Assembly (NCBI GenBank): GCA_005883955.1
Contig: VAXH01000059.1
Location: 1 to 49,633 of the forward strand
DNA: 49,633 bases
Source of the DNA: Actinomycetota bacterium
GTDB lineage: Bacteria > Actinomycetota > Thermoleophilia > Gaiellales > Gaiellaceae
Reading direction: 5' to 3'
Both the position numbers and the translations under genes were made by a program. This document shows, one piece after another, positions 1-8,392 of this stretch; within the stretch, counting starts at the first letter, position 1; each line of letters starts with the position of its first letter. The notes beneath the pieces were generated by a model, which did no database searches, was not told where the DNA came from, and was given only the letters and a program-made list of their open reading frames with translations.

Positions 1-1
1 C

Positions 2-1786
2 AACCACATGATCCAGGCGCTGAAGGCGCAGTCTCTGTACCACCGCGACGACGACTACGTGATCCAGGACGGCGAAGTCAAGATCGTCGACGAGTTCACT
101 GGCCGGATCATGGAAGGCCGGCGGTGGAGCGAAGGCCTCCACCAGGCCGTCGAGGCGAAGGAGGGTGTCGCGATCCAGGAAGAGCACGTGACGCTGGCGA
201 CGATCACGCTCCAGAACTACTTCCGCCTCTACGAGAAGCTCGGCGGCATGACCGGTACGGCCAAGACCGAGGAGAAGGAGTTCGTCGAGATCTACGGCCT
301 TCACGTCGTCGAGATCCCGACCAACGTTGCAGTCGCGCGCGACGACCATAACGACTTCATCTTCAAGACGGAGGAGGCGAAGTTCAACGCGGTCATCGAC
401 GACATCGTCGAGCGCCACGAGAAGGGCCAGCCCGTCCTCGTCGGCACGATTGCGGTCGAGAAGTCGGAGTACCTCTCGCAGCTGCTCCAGCGGCGCGGCG
501 TCCCGCACAACGTGCTGAATGCGAAGGAGCACGAGCGTGAGAGCGAGATCATCAAGGACGCCGGCCAGCCGCACGCGGTCACGATTGCGACGAACATGGC
601 CGGCCGCGGCGTCGACATCAAGCTCGGCGAAGGGATCACTGAGCTCGGCGGTCTCTACGTGCTCGGCACCGAGCGCCACGAGGCGCGCCGGATCGACAAC
701 CAGCTGCGCGGGCGCTCAGGCCGCCAGGGCGACCCCGGCGAGACCCGCTTCTACCTCTCGGGTCAGGACGAGCTCGTCCGCCTCTTCGCCGGCGACCGGA
801 TCCACAACATCATGGAGCGCTTCAAGGTGCCCGACGACCAGCCGATGGAGGCGGGCATCCTCTCGCGCCAGATCGAGAACGCGCAGAAGAAGGTCGAGGA
901 GCAGAACTTCGTCGCGCGGAAGAACGTGCTCAAGTACGACGACGTCCTCAACAAGCAGCGCACCGTCATCTACGAGCAGCGCCGGCGCGTCCTCGAGGGC
1001 CAGGACCTGTCGGAGGAGGTGCGCGCCTGGGTCGACGAGGTGATCGCGCGCATGGTCGCCCACTTCACCGAGAACGATTACGCCGAGGAATGGGATCTCG
1101 AAGGCCTGGTCAAGGCGATGGACGCGACCTACGTGCAGCCGCCCGAGGAGCTGATCACTGTCGATGAGCTCCGCGAGGACCTCGGCTCGCTGACTCGTGA
1201 GACGCTGATCGAGGACTTCACCGAGGAGGCGCAGGAGCGTTACGCGGCCAAGGAGCAGGAGCTCGGCCCGGAGCTTATGCGCGAGCTCGAGCGCTTCATC
1301 ATCCTCCAGGTCGTCGACACGCGCTGGCGCGAGCACCTCGAGAACATGGACTACCTGCGCGAGGGCGTGCACCTCCGCGCGATGGCCCAGAAGGACCCGC
1401 TCGTCGAGTACACGTCCGAGGGCCACCTGATGTTCGAGGAGCTGAACGCTGCGATCCGCGAGGAGGTCGTCGGCCATCTCTTCCACGCGCAGCTCGAGCC
1501 GCAGGACGCCGACGAGCTGCAGCGCCTGCAGGAGGCGCAAGCCGCCGAGGCCGCGGGGCTCGCGTACGAGCACAACCAGGTCGCCGGCTCGCAGGCGATC
1601 GGCGCAGCCGCTCTGGCCGACGGGGGCAGTGGGAACGGCGCCTCGGTCACGGCGGGCGGCCTCTTCGCCGGCGGCGGCTCGGTGGCGACCGCGACGCGGA
1701 CGGTCGCCCCCCGCGAGAAAACGGGCCGCAACGACCCGTGCTGGTGCGGCTCGGGCAAGAAGTTCAAGAAATGTCACGGGGCTTAG
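2..1786 (+). CDS. secA: Preprotein translocase ATPase SecA, C-terminal part
   Basis: The gene enters from the left edge, so its start lies outside the window; about 594 codons remain of a protein usually near 900 residues. SecA is the ATP-driven motor that pushes preproteins through SecYEG at the membrane. Visible are the TGRIMEGRRWSEGLHQAVEAK block, GGMTGTAKTE, the second nucleotide-binding fold with NMAGRGVDIKLG and QLRGRSGRQGDPG (helicase motif VI), the helical scaffold, and the zinc-binding tail CWCGSGKKFKKCHGA that binds SecB or ribosomes in the family. A Gly/Ala-rich linker of low complexity precedes the tail. prfB follows after 228 bases, an arrangement common in Gram-positives. Identity is certain; only the 5' part is missing. 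Confidence 0.97.
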   Translation, partial: NHMIQALKAQSLYHRDDDYVIQDGEVKIVDEFTGRIMEGRRWSEGLHQAVEAKEGVAIQEEHVTLATITLQNYFRLYEKLGGMTGTAKTEEKEFVEIYGLHVVEIPTNVAVARDDHNDFIFKTEEAKFNAVIDDIVERHEKGQPVLVGTIAVEKSEYLSQLLQRRGVPHNVLNAKEHERESEIIKDAGQPHAVTIATNMAGRGVDIKLGEGITELGGLYVLGTERHEARRIDNQLRGRSGRQGDPGETRFYLSGQDELVRLFAGDRIHNIMERFKVPDDQPMEAGILSRQIENAQKKVEEQNFVARKNVLKYDDVLNKQRTVIYEQRRRVLEGQDLSEEVRAWVDEVIARMVAHFTENDYAEEWDLEGLVKAMDATYVQPPEELITVDELREDLGSLTRETLIEDFTEEAQERYAAKEQELGPELMRELERFIILQVVDTRWREHLENMDYLREGVHLRAMAQKDPLVEYTSEGHLMFEELNAAIREEVVGHLFHAQLEPQDADELQRLQEAQAAEAAGLAYEHNQVAGSQAIGAAALADGGSGNGASVTAGGLFAGGGSVATATRTVAPREKTGRNDPCWCGSGKKFKKCHGA

Positions 1787-1836
1787 CTTGAAAGTCCGCC
1801 AGCGGCTGTCGCCGCTGCCATGACGACTTTCAAGCT
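1785..1836. repeat. Structured hairpin element, copy A (GTCCG...CATGACGAC family)
   Basis: A 12-base inverted repeat (AGCTTGAAAGTC at 1785-1796, GACTTTCAAGCT at 1825-1836) encloses a second stem AGCGGC-TGTC-GCCGCT. The junction reads GTCCG on the left and CATGACGAC on the right, identical to two elements after ssrA whose stem sequences are unrelated. It begins inside the secA stop codon, so it may serve as a 3' end or terminator, though no T run follows. Confidence 0.7.
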
Positions 1837-1933
1837 TTCGGCGTTCCGATCAGCGCTTGTGAGCCGTCCCGGGCGAAGCTCGGAACGGCTGCCGGGCGGA
1901 TTCACTAACGCCTGTTGACGTGACCCGAAAAGC

Positions 1934-1950
1934 CAGGTGTCCGACACCTG
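1934..1950. repeat. Perfect palindrome CAGGTGTC-C-GACACCTG
   Basis: An 8-base perfect inverted repeat with a one-base centre lies in the secA-prfB gap and is followed by ATTTTG. GGTGTC/GACACC palindromes resemble REP-type sequences seen near RAYT (IS200-like) transposases; that comparison is from memory. It could also be a weak terminator or an operator for prfB. No transposase is present nearby. Confidence 0.5.
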
Positions 1951-2014
1951 ATTTTGTCAAGGCGTCCTTCGTGCCAAAACTGGGGCATTTTCGCCTCTCG
2001 CTACCATCGACCCG

Positions 2015-3122
2015 ATGACCGAGCCGACACAGCAGCCGTTGGAGCACCAGCTCGAGGAGATCGGGACCCAGCTCGCCTGGGTCCGTGATTACCTTTGACC
2101 CGGAACGGTTGAGGCGTCGCATCGCCGAACTCGAGCAGGAGCTCGGCGCACCGGGATTCTGGGACGACCAGCAACGCGCGGCGCGCGCTTCGGCCGAGCA
2201 CGCGCGGCTCACGAGACGGCTCGAGCGCTACGAGCGGCTCTCTCGCGACTACGAGGACGCGCGCGAGCTCTTCGCCATGGACGGCGAGATGGCCGACGAG
2301 ATCGCCGCCTCGATCGCGCCGCTTCGGCGCGAGCTCGACCGCCTTCAGGAGGACGCCTTGTTCACCGGCGAGTACGACGGCGGCGATGCGGTCGTCACGA
2401 TCCACGCCGGTACCGGAGGCACGGATGCCCAGGACTGGGCCGAGATCCTCCTCCGCATGTACCTGCGCTGGGCTTCCGACCGCGGCTTTCACGCCGAGCT
2501 CGTCGAGGCGAGCCCGGGGGAGGAGGCGGGTCTGAAGTCCGCGACCTTCACGGTCAAGGGCGAGAACGCCTACGGAATCCTCAAGGCCGAGCGCGGCGTG
2601 CACCGGCTCGTCCGCCTGTCGCCCTTCGACCAGGCACACCGCCGGCACACGTCCTTCGCGCAGGTGATCGTCAGCCCGCTGCTGCCCGAAGACGAGAGCG
2701 TCGACCTCGACGAGAGCGAGCTGCGAATCGATACCTACCGGGCGAGCGGCGCCGGTGGACAGCACGTCAACAAGACGGACTCGGCCGTCCGGATCACCCA
2801 CCTCCCGACCGGCATCGTCGTCCAGTGCCAAAACGAGCGTTCCCAGGCGGCCAACAAGCAGACCGCCCTGAGGATCCTCAGGTCGCGGCTGGCCGAGCTC
2901 GAGCAGGAGAAGCGCGAGCAGGAGCTCGCCCGCGAGCGAGGTGCCGCTCAGCAGGCCGACTTCGGCAGCCAGATCCGCAGCTACGTCCTCCAGCCCTACC
3001 AGCTGGTCAAGGATCACCGGACCGGATACGAAAGCGGCAATACGCAGGCAGTTCTCGACGGCGACCTCGACGAGTTCATCCACGAGTACCTGCTCGCCAA
3101 GGCAGCAGGCACCGTCATGTAG
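2015..3122 (+). CDS. prfB: Peptide chain release factor 2 (programmed +1 frameshift)
   Basis: RF2 recognises UGA and UAA at the ribosome and triggers peptide release. A short first frame starts at ATG 2015 (MTEPTQQPLEHQL...) and stops at TGA 2096-2098 after 27 codons in the context CTT TGA C. A +1 shift into GAC at 2097 continues to 3122, giving about 368 residues, normal for RF2. The catalytic GGQ appears as ASGAGGQHVNKTDSAVR, and the N-terminal coiled domain and C-terminal TGYESGNTQAVLDGDLD are typical. Reading only the second frame gives an artificial start at 2085. The slippery CTT and UGA-C are canonical, but the usual AGGGGG spur is absent; only GTGAT (2085-2089) could pair with 16S rRNA. 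The shift autoregulates RF2 level in the family. Confidence 0.95.
2093..2099 (+). other. RF2 programmed +1 frameshift site CTTTGAC
   Basis: CTT (2093-2095) is followed by in-frame TGA (2096-2098) and C. A slip of tRNA-Leu by one base lets translation resume at GAC, joining the 27-codon leader to the main RF2 frame. Both frames are conserved-looking across the junction (DYL/DPERLRRR). Confidence 0.93.
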
Positions 3123-3176
3123 GTCCGAAGGCTTGGCTAGACTCTTCTGCTCGAAGCCCTACCGGAGCGACCGCTC

Positions 3177-3977
3177 ATGGTCGCTCGCTCGACCCCGGTT
3201 ATGGACACAGAGCTGAAGACAGACATTCCGATCGACCTTGTCGAACGGGCCGAGGTAGACGGCGACGGCGCCCTGCCGACGCCGACCGCGGGCGCGATGA
3301 TCGTCTTCGACGCGGTCCGCAAGATCTACGAGCCGAACGTGGCCGCGCTGACCGACGTTTCCTTCGTTATCGAGAAGGGCGACTTCGTCTTCGTCGTCGG
3401 CGCCTCAGGCTCGGGCAAGTCGACGGTGATTCGGCTCGTGTTGAAGGAGATCGAGCCGACCTCCGGCAAGATCGTCGTCGGCGGCCGCGACCTGACGCGC
3501 CTGAAGCGCTCGAAGGTGCCGTATCTGCGTCGCAACATCGGCTGCGTCTTCCAGGACTTCAAGCTGCTCCCGGACCGCACGGCGGCCGAGAACGTCGCCT
3601 ACGCGCTGAAGGTGCAGGGCGAGGGCAGCAGCTCGATCCGCCGCAAGGTGCCAGAGGTGCTCAATCTCGTCGGGCTCGCGCACAAGATGAGCTCGCTTCC
3701 GGACGAGCTCTCGGGCGGCGAGCAGCAGCGCGTCTCGATCGCGCGCGCCGTCGTCAATCACCCACCGCTTTTGATCTGCGACGAGCCGACCGGGAACCTC
3801 GATCCCGACACGTCGGTCGGGATCATGCAGCTGCTCTACCGGATCAACCGCGCCGGTACGACGGTTGTCATGGCGACGCACGACCGCGAAATGGTCGACA
3901 AGATGCGCCGCCGCGTGATCGCGCTCGAAGACGGTCGGCTGGCCCGCGACGAGCGGCGTGGGGGATACGCCTCGTAG
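3177..3977 (+). CDS. ftsE: Cell division ATP-binding protein FtsE
   Basis: FtsE is the ABC-type ATPase that with FtsX signals from the divisome to peptidoglycan hydrolases at the cytoplasmic membrane. Walker A GASGSGKST, Q-loop VFQDFKLL, signature LSGGEQQR, Walker B LLICDEPTGNLD and the switch His in ATHD are all present. With this start the protein has 266 residues, about 40 more than usual FtsE; the extension is acidic and nonconserved-looking. ATG 3297 (MIVFDAVRKIYEPN) would give the standard length, so the start is uncertain. The stop overlaps the ftsX start by one base (TAGTG), implying coupled translation. Confidence 0.93.
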   Translation: MVARSTPVMDTELKTDIPIDLVERAEVDGDGALPTPTAGAMIVFDAVRKIYEPNVAALTDVSFVIEKGDFVFVVGASGSGKSTVIRLVLKEIEPTSGKIVVGGRDLTRLKRSKVPYLRRNIGCVFQDFKLLPDRTAAENVAYALKVQGEGSSSIRRKVPEVLNLVGLAHKMSSLPDELSGGEQQRVSIARAVVNHPPLLICDEPTGNLDPDTSVGIMQLLYRINRAGTTVVMATHDREMVDKMRRRVIALEDGRLARDERRGGYAS

Positions 3978-4858
3978 TGGCTCGCTCCAAGCTCCTGCTG
4001 TCAGAGGCCGTGCGCTCGCTGTTCGCGAACGTCTCCACGACCGCCGCGGCGACGATGACTGTCCTGATCGGGATGTTCCTGCTCGGCTTCCTGATCGGGC
4101 TCTCAACGTGGGCCTTCTCGCTCAGCAACCACTACAAGCACGAGCTCGTCGTCAAGGTTTACTTCAACCACGGCGTCGCGGACAACGGCAAGGAGGTCAC
4201 CGACGTTCAGAGCAAGCTCCTTGCCAATCCGCTGGTCAAGTCCGTGACGCCCGTCTCGGCCGAAGAGGGCCTGAAGCAGATGCGGAAGAAGAACCCCGAG
4301 CTCTTCAAGGGCTCGACGCTCCCCTACAACCCGCTCGGGCCGGCCCTGACCGTGCAGCCGAAGCGTGGGGAGGACACCGTCAAGATCGCCGACTCGCTGA
4401 ATCCGGCGCCACCCGGGGTGCACGACGTCAACTACGGCAAGAAGACCGCGCACAAGCTGCTGACGGCGGCCAAGGTGATCGACATCTTCTTCGTCCTTGC
4501 CGTGATCGTCCTGCTTGTCTCCTCGACGCTGCTGATCGGGAACACCATTCGGTTAGCGATCTTCTCGCGCCGGCGGGAGATCGAAGTGATGAAGCTTGTC
4601 GGTGCGACGAACTGGTTCATCCGCGGCCCGTTCATGCTCGAGGGCCTGATCACGGGCCTGGTCGGCTCGCTGGCCGCGATTCTCCTGCTCGTGCTGGGCA
4701 AGGAGATCGCGCTGCCGCGGATCATGCCGCACGTGATCCGGGCCTCAGACATCCACGCCTGGCCGTTCGGGGTGACCGCGCTGATCATCCTCGGCACCGG
4801 GCTGCTGCTCGGTGCTGCCGGCTCCGGCCTGACGATCCGCAGATTCCTGCAGGTTTAG
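3977..4858 (+). CDS. ftsX: Cell division membrane protein FtsX
   Basis: FtsX is the permease-like partner of FtsE; it does not transport but relays ATP hydrolysis to extracellular cell-wall hydrolases. The 293-residue protein has the expected plan: short cytoplasmic N-terminus, one membrane helix (TMTVLIGMFLLGFLIGL), an extracellular domain of about 140 residues, then three C-terminal helices with the cytoplasmic loop SRRREIEVMKLVGATNWFIR that contacts the ATPase. The GTG start at 3977 shares its G with the ftsE stop. Two hairpins follow the stop. Confidence 0.93.
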   Translation: MARSKLLLSEAVRSLFANVSTTAAATMTVLIGMFLLGFLIGLSTWAFSLSNHYKHELVVKVYFNHGVADNGKEVTDVQSKLLANPLVKSVTPVSAEEGLKQMRKKNPELFKGSTLPYNPLGPALTVQPKRGEDTVKIADSLNPAPPGVHDVNYGKKTAHKLLTAAKVIDIFFVLAVIVLLVSSTLLIGNTIRLAIFSRRREIEVMKLVGATNWFIRGPFMLEGLITGLVGSLAAILLLVLGKEIALPRIMPHVIRASDIHAWPFGVTALIILGTGLLLGAAGSGLTIRRFLQV

Positions 4859-4862
4859 CTGA

Positions 4863-4914
4863 GGCGTCGCTTGCGATGCCGATTGGAGGCCGTGCGGGCT
4901 TTGCCCGTGCGGCC
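4863..4914 (+). terminator. Two hairpins after ftsX
   Basis: The first (4863-4880) pairs GGCGTCGC with GCGATGCC across a TT centre. The second (4888-4914) pairs GGCCGTGCGGGC with GCCCGTGCGGCC over a TTT loop, 12 pairs including two G-U. No T run follows, so termination is inferred from position and stability. Confidence 0.5.
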
Positions 4915-5040
4915 GTCTAAACCCGGTGAAAGGAGAGCAGCGTTTACCGAACCGAGTCGCGCGTCGGTCTAGAGCCAGTTGTCGTCGAGCTCGCCCGACG
5001 GGGCAAGCTGCTCGTCGGCGAGCCGTACTTCACGCCGGGC

Positions 5041-6618
5041 GTGCCGATCGTGGTCGACCGCAAGGGCGCCGGAGAGGCGCGGCCGGGAGATCTGGCTGTG
5101 GTTTCCGGCCGGCGCGGTCGTGCGCGTGTGCAGAGGATGCTCGGCTCGGCGAGGCGGATCGAGAATGTGCTCGAGGCGCTGCTCGTCGACACTGGGGCGC
5201 GGCAGGGCTTCGAGCCTCATGACGCCCCTGCGCCCTCTCTGGAAGGGCGCGTCGACCTCCGCGACGAGCTCTCCTTCACGATCGACCCGGAGACCGCGAA
5301 GGACTTCGACGATGCGCTGACGTTGAAAGAAGATCGGGCGTACGTCCACATCGCCGACGTCTCCTACTTCGTCCCGGCCGGGACACCGCTCGATCGCGGC
5401 GCCGCCGGGCGCGCGTTTTCCACTTACGTGCCGGGAGGCGTCGCGCCGATGCTGCCGCCGGACCTCTCGGAGGATCTCTGCTCGTTGCGGCCGCACGAAG
5501 AGCGCCTCTGTGTCACCGTCGAGATCCCGCTCGACGGCGGCGTGCCCAACTTCTACCGCTCCGTCATCCGCAGCCGCGAACGCCTCACCTACGGTCGCGC
5601 CGAGGAGATTCTCGCCGGCCGCGAGCGTGTCGAGCCCGATTTGATCGAGGCGCTGAGGCGCGCGGAAGCGGTTTCCACCGAGCTGCGCCAGCGGCGCTTC
5701 GACCGTGGAGCGCTGCGCGTCGAATCGCCCGAGATCGAGTTCGAGTTCGACTCGAACGGAGGCGTCGCGCGCGCCTGGCGCGCCGAGGAGGCGCACTCGC
5801 ACATGCTCGTCGAGGAGCTGATGATCATCGCGAACGAGCGCGTGGCAGCGCTGCTCGCCGGCCGGCGCCGAGAGGCGCTGTTTCGGGTGCACGAGCGGCC
5901 GGAGCCGCAGGCGGTCGAGCTGCTGCTGGCGAAGCTCGCAGACCTGAAGGTGCCGACCCCGCCCGCGCCGGAAGACCCCTCGCCGGCGGACGCTGCCATG
6001 CTCGCGGCCGAGGCGAGCGAGTTCGTTACCGAGTACTCCTCGAACTCGGGGCGTGGGAGGGAGGCTTTCCCGTCGCTCGTTCTGCGCGCGCTGAAGCAGG
6101 CCCGCTACGACCCACGCAACCTCGGCCACTCCGGCCTCGCGAGCTCCGCCTACTGCCACTTCACCTCGCCGATCCGCCGCTACCCCGACCTCGTCGTCCA
6201 CCGCGCGTTGTTGCGCGAGCTGGACATGGCCGGAGACCCGGTACCGCCCGATCTGGGCGAGCTCGCCGAGCACACGTCCGAGCGGGAGCGCGCCGCGGCC
6301 GATGTCGAGTACCGCGCGGACGACATCTGCCTGGCGTGGCTGCTTGACTCCGAGCTCTACGAACGGGGCTGGGACGAGCCGTTCGAGGGCGAGATCATCG
6401 GCGTCATCGGCTCGGGTCTTTTCGCCCGCTTCGGCGAGGTCTTCGAAGGCTTCCTGCCCGCGCGCCGCCTCGCAGGCGACTACTTCGAGCTCAACGACCT
6501 CGGCACTGCCCTGGTGGGCCGCCGCGGCGGTGGCACCTTCCGGCTCGGCGATCCAATCGACGTGCGCGTCGAGTCGATCGACAAGCCCGCGGGAAAGGTC
6601 GAGCTGGCGCCGGCTTAG
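5041..6618 (+). CDS. rnr: RNase R/RNase II-family 3'-5' exoribonuclease
   Basis: This family degrades RNA processively from the 3' end; RNase R clears structured and non-stop mRNAs with tmRNA-SmpB, both encoded nearby. The RNB catalytic core carries TIDPETAKDFDDAL (around residues 80-92) with the metal-binding Asp residues, HIADVSYFV, the SSAYCHFTSPIRRYPDLVVHR block and a C-terminal S1 domain (from about residue 448). At 525 residues it lacks the tandem N-terminal cold-shock domains of E. coli RNase R. GTG 5041 is the first standard start in frame, yet the frame stays open back to 4930 and encodes plausible family sequence (VVVELARRGKLLVGEPYFTPG) after an AAGGAG at 4930, so the true N-terminus is probably longer. 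Confidence 0.85.
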   Translation: MPIVVDRKGAGEARPGDLAVVSGRRGRARVQRMLGSARRIENVLEALLVDTGARQGFEPHDAPAPSLEGRVDLRDELSFTIDPETAKDFDDALTLKEDRAYVHIADVSYFVPAGTPLDRGAAGRAFSTYVPGGVAPMLPPDLSEDLCSLRPHEERLCVTVEIPLDGGVPNFYRSVIRSRERLTYGRAEEILAGRERVEPDLIEALRRAEAVSTELRQRRFDRGALRVESPEIEFEFDSNGGVARAWRAEEAHSHMLVEELMIIANERVAALLAGRRREALFRVHERPEPQAVELLLAKLADLKVPTPPAPEDPSPADAAMLAAEASEFVTEYSSNSGRGREAFPSLVLRALKQARYDPRNLGHSGLASSAYCHFTSPIRRYPDLVVHRALLRELDMAGDPVPPDLGELAEHTSERERAAADVEYRADDICLAWLLDSELYERGWDEPFEGEIIGVIGSGLFARFGEVFEGFLPARRLAGDYFELNDLGTALVGRRGGGTFRLGDPIDVRVESIDKPAGKVELAPA

Positions 6619-7544
6619 TGCCTCCCGGTGCGTAGCGGCGGCGTCGCGATCCGCGGCACTTTCACCTTCGGCCCGGCATTGGGACGCAGCACCACCCTCG
6701 TGCCTGGCTCGAAGTAGCGAACCGGGAAGGCGTTGGAGACGCGCGCACCAGTCTTCGTCCGGAGGATGCGTCGGTAGGGGTCGTACGCCGATGTGCTGAT
6801 GTTCAGTGGCGTCCCGGCGCCCGTGTAGAGGAGCACGTCGTGCAGCAAGCGGCCCTCACGCGTGTACGGATAGATGTTGTCCACCGGGGCCCCGTTGTAG
6901 GCGAGCCCGGGCACGGGCTCGGTCTGGATGACGACCGGTTCGGCGAGCAACGGCTGCGCTCCGTGCGAGAGATGGATGGCGACGGGGATGACGGCCGCGA
7001 GCAGGAGGAGGTTCAAAACGGCGAGCGGCAAACGGGCCCCGGTCGTCCGTCTGGTCCAGAGGCCGAGGGCGATCGATGCCGCAACCGAGGCCAGAATCAC
7101 AGCGGCCCCGATCTTCGCGTTCCCGATCCGCGGCAGGTACTCGTGCGACGGCGACCAGCTTGCGCCTGCGGCGAGCGCGAGGGCCGCGACGGCGACGTAG
7201 CCGCGAACCGCCCACCAGATCGGCGCGAGCTCACGCACGAACCGCAGCAAGGCGGCGAGCCGCGGGCTGCTCAGCAGCCGCTCGAGCGTGCCGCGCAATC
7301 CTGCGGTTGCCGGCACCGTCGACGGATGGAGGCCGGCGGCCGACCGCAACTCAGCGGCGAAATCCTCGGGCGGCCCCAACTGGGCCGCGACCGACCCCCC
7401 GGTCTCGGATGCGGTTTCGTGGAGGGACGCCTCCACCTCCGCGAGCAGGTCGTCCCGCTCGTCGGCCGGCACATCGCCGAGCGCAGCCCGGACCCGAGCC
7501 AGGTACGTCTCGACCTCGGAAGGAACATGGGCTGCTGTGGTCAC
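6615..7544 (-). CDS. HAAS-domain membrane protein (DUF1700-like)
   Basis: About 309 residues. The N-terminal third (ETYLARVRAALGDVPADERDDLLAEVEASLHE...LGPPEDFAAELRSAAG) matches the HAAS module often encoded next to PadR regulators. It is followed by at least three membrane helices (YVAVAALALAAGAS, IGAAVILASVAASIALGL, PLAVLNLLLLAAVIPVAIHL) and an outside C-terminal region. The GTG start overlaps the stop of the PadR gene (GTGA), so the two are co-translated and the PadR protein probably controls it. In the family HAAS proteins are thought to link membrane stress or lantibiotic-type signals to transport; the specific role is unknown. Its 3' end overlaps the rnr stop by four bases. Confidence 0.8.
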   Translation of the reverse strand: MTTAAHVPSEVETYLARVRAALGDVPADERDDLLAEVEASLHETASETGGSVAAQLGPPEDFAAELRSAAGLHPSTVPATAGLRGTLERLLSSPRLAALLRFVRELAPIWWAVRGYVAVAALALAAGASWSPSHEYLPRIGNAKIGAAVILASVAASIALGLWTRRTTGARLPLAVLNLLLLAAVIPVAIHLSHGAQPLLAEPVVIQTEPVPGLAYNGAPVDNIYPYTREGRLLHDVLLYTGAGTPLNISTSAYDPYRRILRTKTGARVSNAFPVRYFEPGTRVVLRPNAGPKVKVPRIATPPLRTGRH

Positions 7545-7876
7545 GCAGTCACCTCCACGTCGGTTTCGAGCAGGGTCGAAAGTGCTTGAGAGAACTCGGC
7601 CCAATCCTTGCGGGCCTCCGCCAGCTGAGCGCGGCCTCGGGCCGTGATTCCGTAGTAGCGCCTGTGCGGCCCCTCGTCCGACGGCTCGACGTAGGACGTG
7701 AGCGCTCCGGCCCGATAGAGCCGGCGCAGCGTGCCGTACACCGACGCATCCCCAACATCGTTCAGACCGGCGGACCGCAGACGCCGCAGGACGTCGTAGC
7801 CATACCCGTCCTGCTCGGCCACGACCGCGAGCGCTGCGGCGTCAAGTGTCCCCCGGAGCAGTTGGCTGCGATCCAT
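7541..7876 (-). CDS. PadR-family transcriptional regulator
   Basis: A 111-residue winged-helix regulator. The sequence MDRSQLLRGTLDAAALAVVAEQDGYGYDVLRRLR...VYGTLRRLYRAGAL...RRYYGITARGRAQLAEARKDW is the PadR DNA-binding fold plus the short dimerising helix of subfamily 2. The ATG at 7876 was chosen because the fold starts there. A perfect inverted repeat lies just upstream (7890-7912) in the gap shared with smpB and is a likely autoregulatory operator. The downstream HAAS gene overlaps by four bases. Confidence 0.9.
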   Translation of the reverse strand: MDRSQLLRGTLDAAALAVVAEQDGYGYDVLRRLRSAGLNDVGDASVYGTLRRLYRAGALTSYVEPSDEGPHRRYYGITARGRAQLAEARKDWAEFSQALSTLLETDVEVTA

Positions 7877-7889
7877 TAGCGCGATGGAT

Positions 7890-7912
7890 ACTACTGTGCG
7901 GTGAACAGTAGT
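7890..7912. promoter_or_regulatory. Inverted repeat, probable PadR operator
   Basis: ACTACTGT (7890-7897) and ACAGTAGT (7905-7912) are perfect inverted arms around a 7-base spacer. Flanking ATAC to the left and GTAT to the right add outer dyad character. It sits 14 bases before the padR start and 19 before smpB, so it could influence both directions. Confidence 0.6.
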
Positions 7913-7930
7913 GCAAGTATCTTGCTCATG

Positions 7931-8392
7931 ATGGCCAGAAACGGCGTGAAGCCGATCGCCGAGAACCGTCGTGCGCGGCACGACTATCACCTGCTGGACC
8001 GCTACGAGGCCGGCCTGCAGCTCACGGGCACCGAGGTCAAGTCCTTGCGCGACGGACGAGTGACGCTCGGCCAGGCCTACGCGGACCTCCGCAACGGCGA
8101 GGTCTGGCTCATCGGCGCGCACATCGACGAGTACGCCCAGGGAAACGTCGCCAACCACGAGCCCGAACGAGACCGAAAGCTGCTCCTGCACCGCAGGGAA
8201 ATCGAGTCTCTGATCGGCCAAGTGCAGCAGAAGGGTCTGACGCTCGTGCCGACGCGGATGTACTTCAAGAACGGCCGCGTGAAGCTCGAGCTGGCGGTCG
8301 GCCGCGGCAAGGAACAGCGCGACAAGCGCCGGGACATCGCCAAGCGCGACGCCCAGCGCGACATCGAGCGCGCGCTCAGGCGCCGGCGCTGA
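7931..8392 (+). CDS. smpB: SsrA-binding protein SmpB
   Basis: SmpB binds the tRNA-like end of tmRNA and brings it to stalled ribosomes. The 153-residue sequence carries NRRARHDYHLLDRYEAGLQL, the tmRNA-contact strand GTEVKSLRDGRVTLGQAYA, and a basic C-terminal tail (RDIERALRRRR) that enters the mRNA channel. ATG codons at 7928 and 7931 are adjacent; MARNGVKPIAENR suits the family. ssrA lies about 0.9 kb downstream. The stop TGA shares a base with the next ATG (TGATG). Confidence 0.95.
   Translation: MARNGVKPIAENRRARHDYHLLDRYEAGLQLTGTEVKSLRDGRVTLGQAYADLRNGEVWLIGAHIDEYAQGNVANHEPERDRKLLLHRREIESLIGQVQQKGLTLVPTRMYFKNGRVKLELAVGRGKEQRDKRRDIAKRDAQRDIERALRRRR

Noticed and set aside
716-1777. Long minus-strand frame (353 aa) opposite secA
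   Set aside because: It is the antisense of clearly conserved SecA codons; long antisense frames are expected at this GC content.
2825-3976. Long upstream part of the frame that contains ftsX
   Set aside because: It is Arg/Pro/Ala-rich antisense-like noise over prfB and ftsE; ftsX itself starts at GTG 3977.
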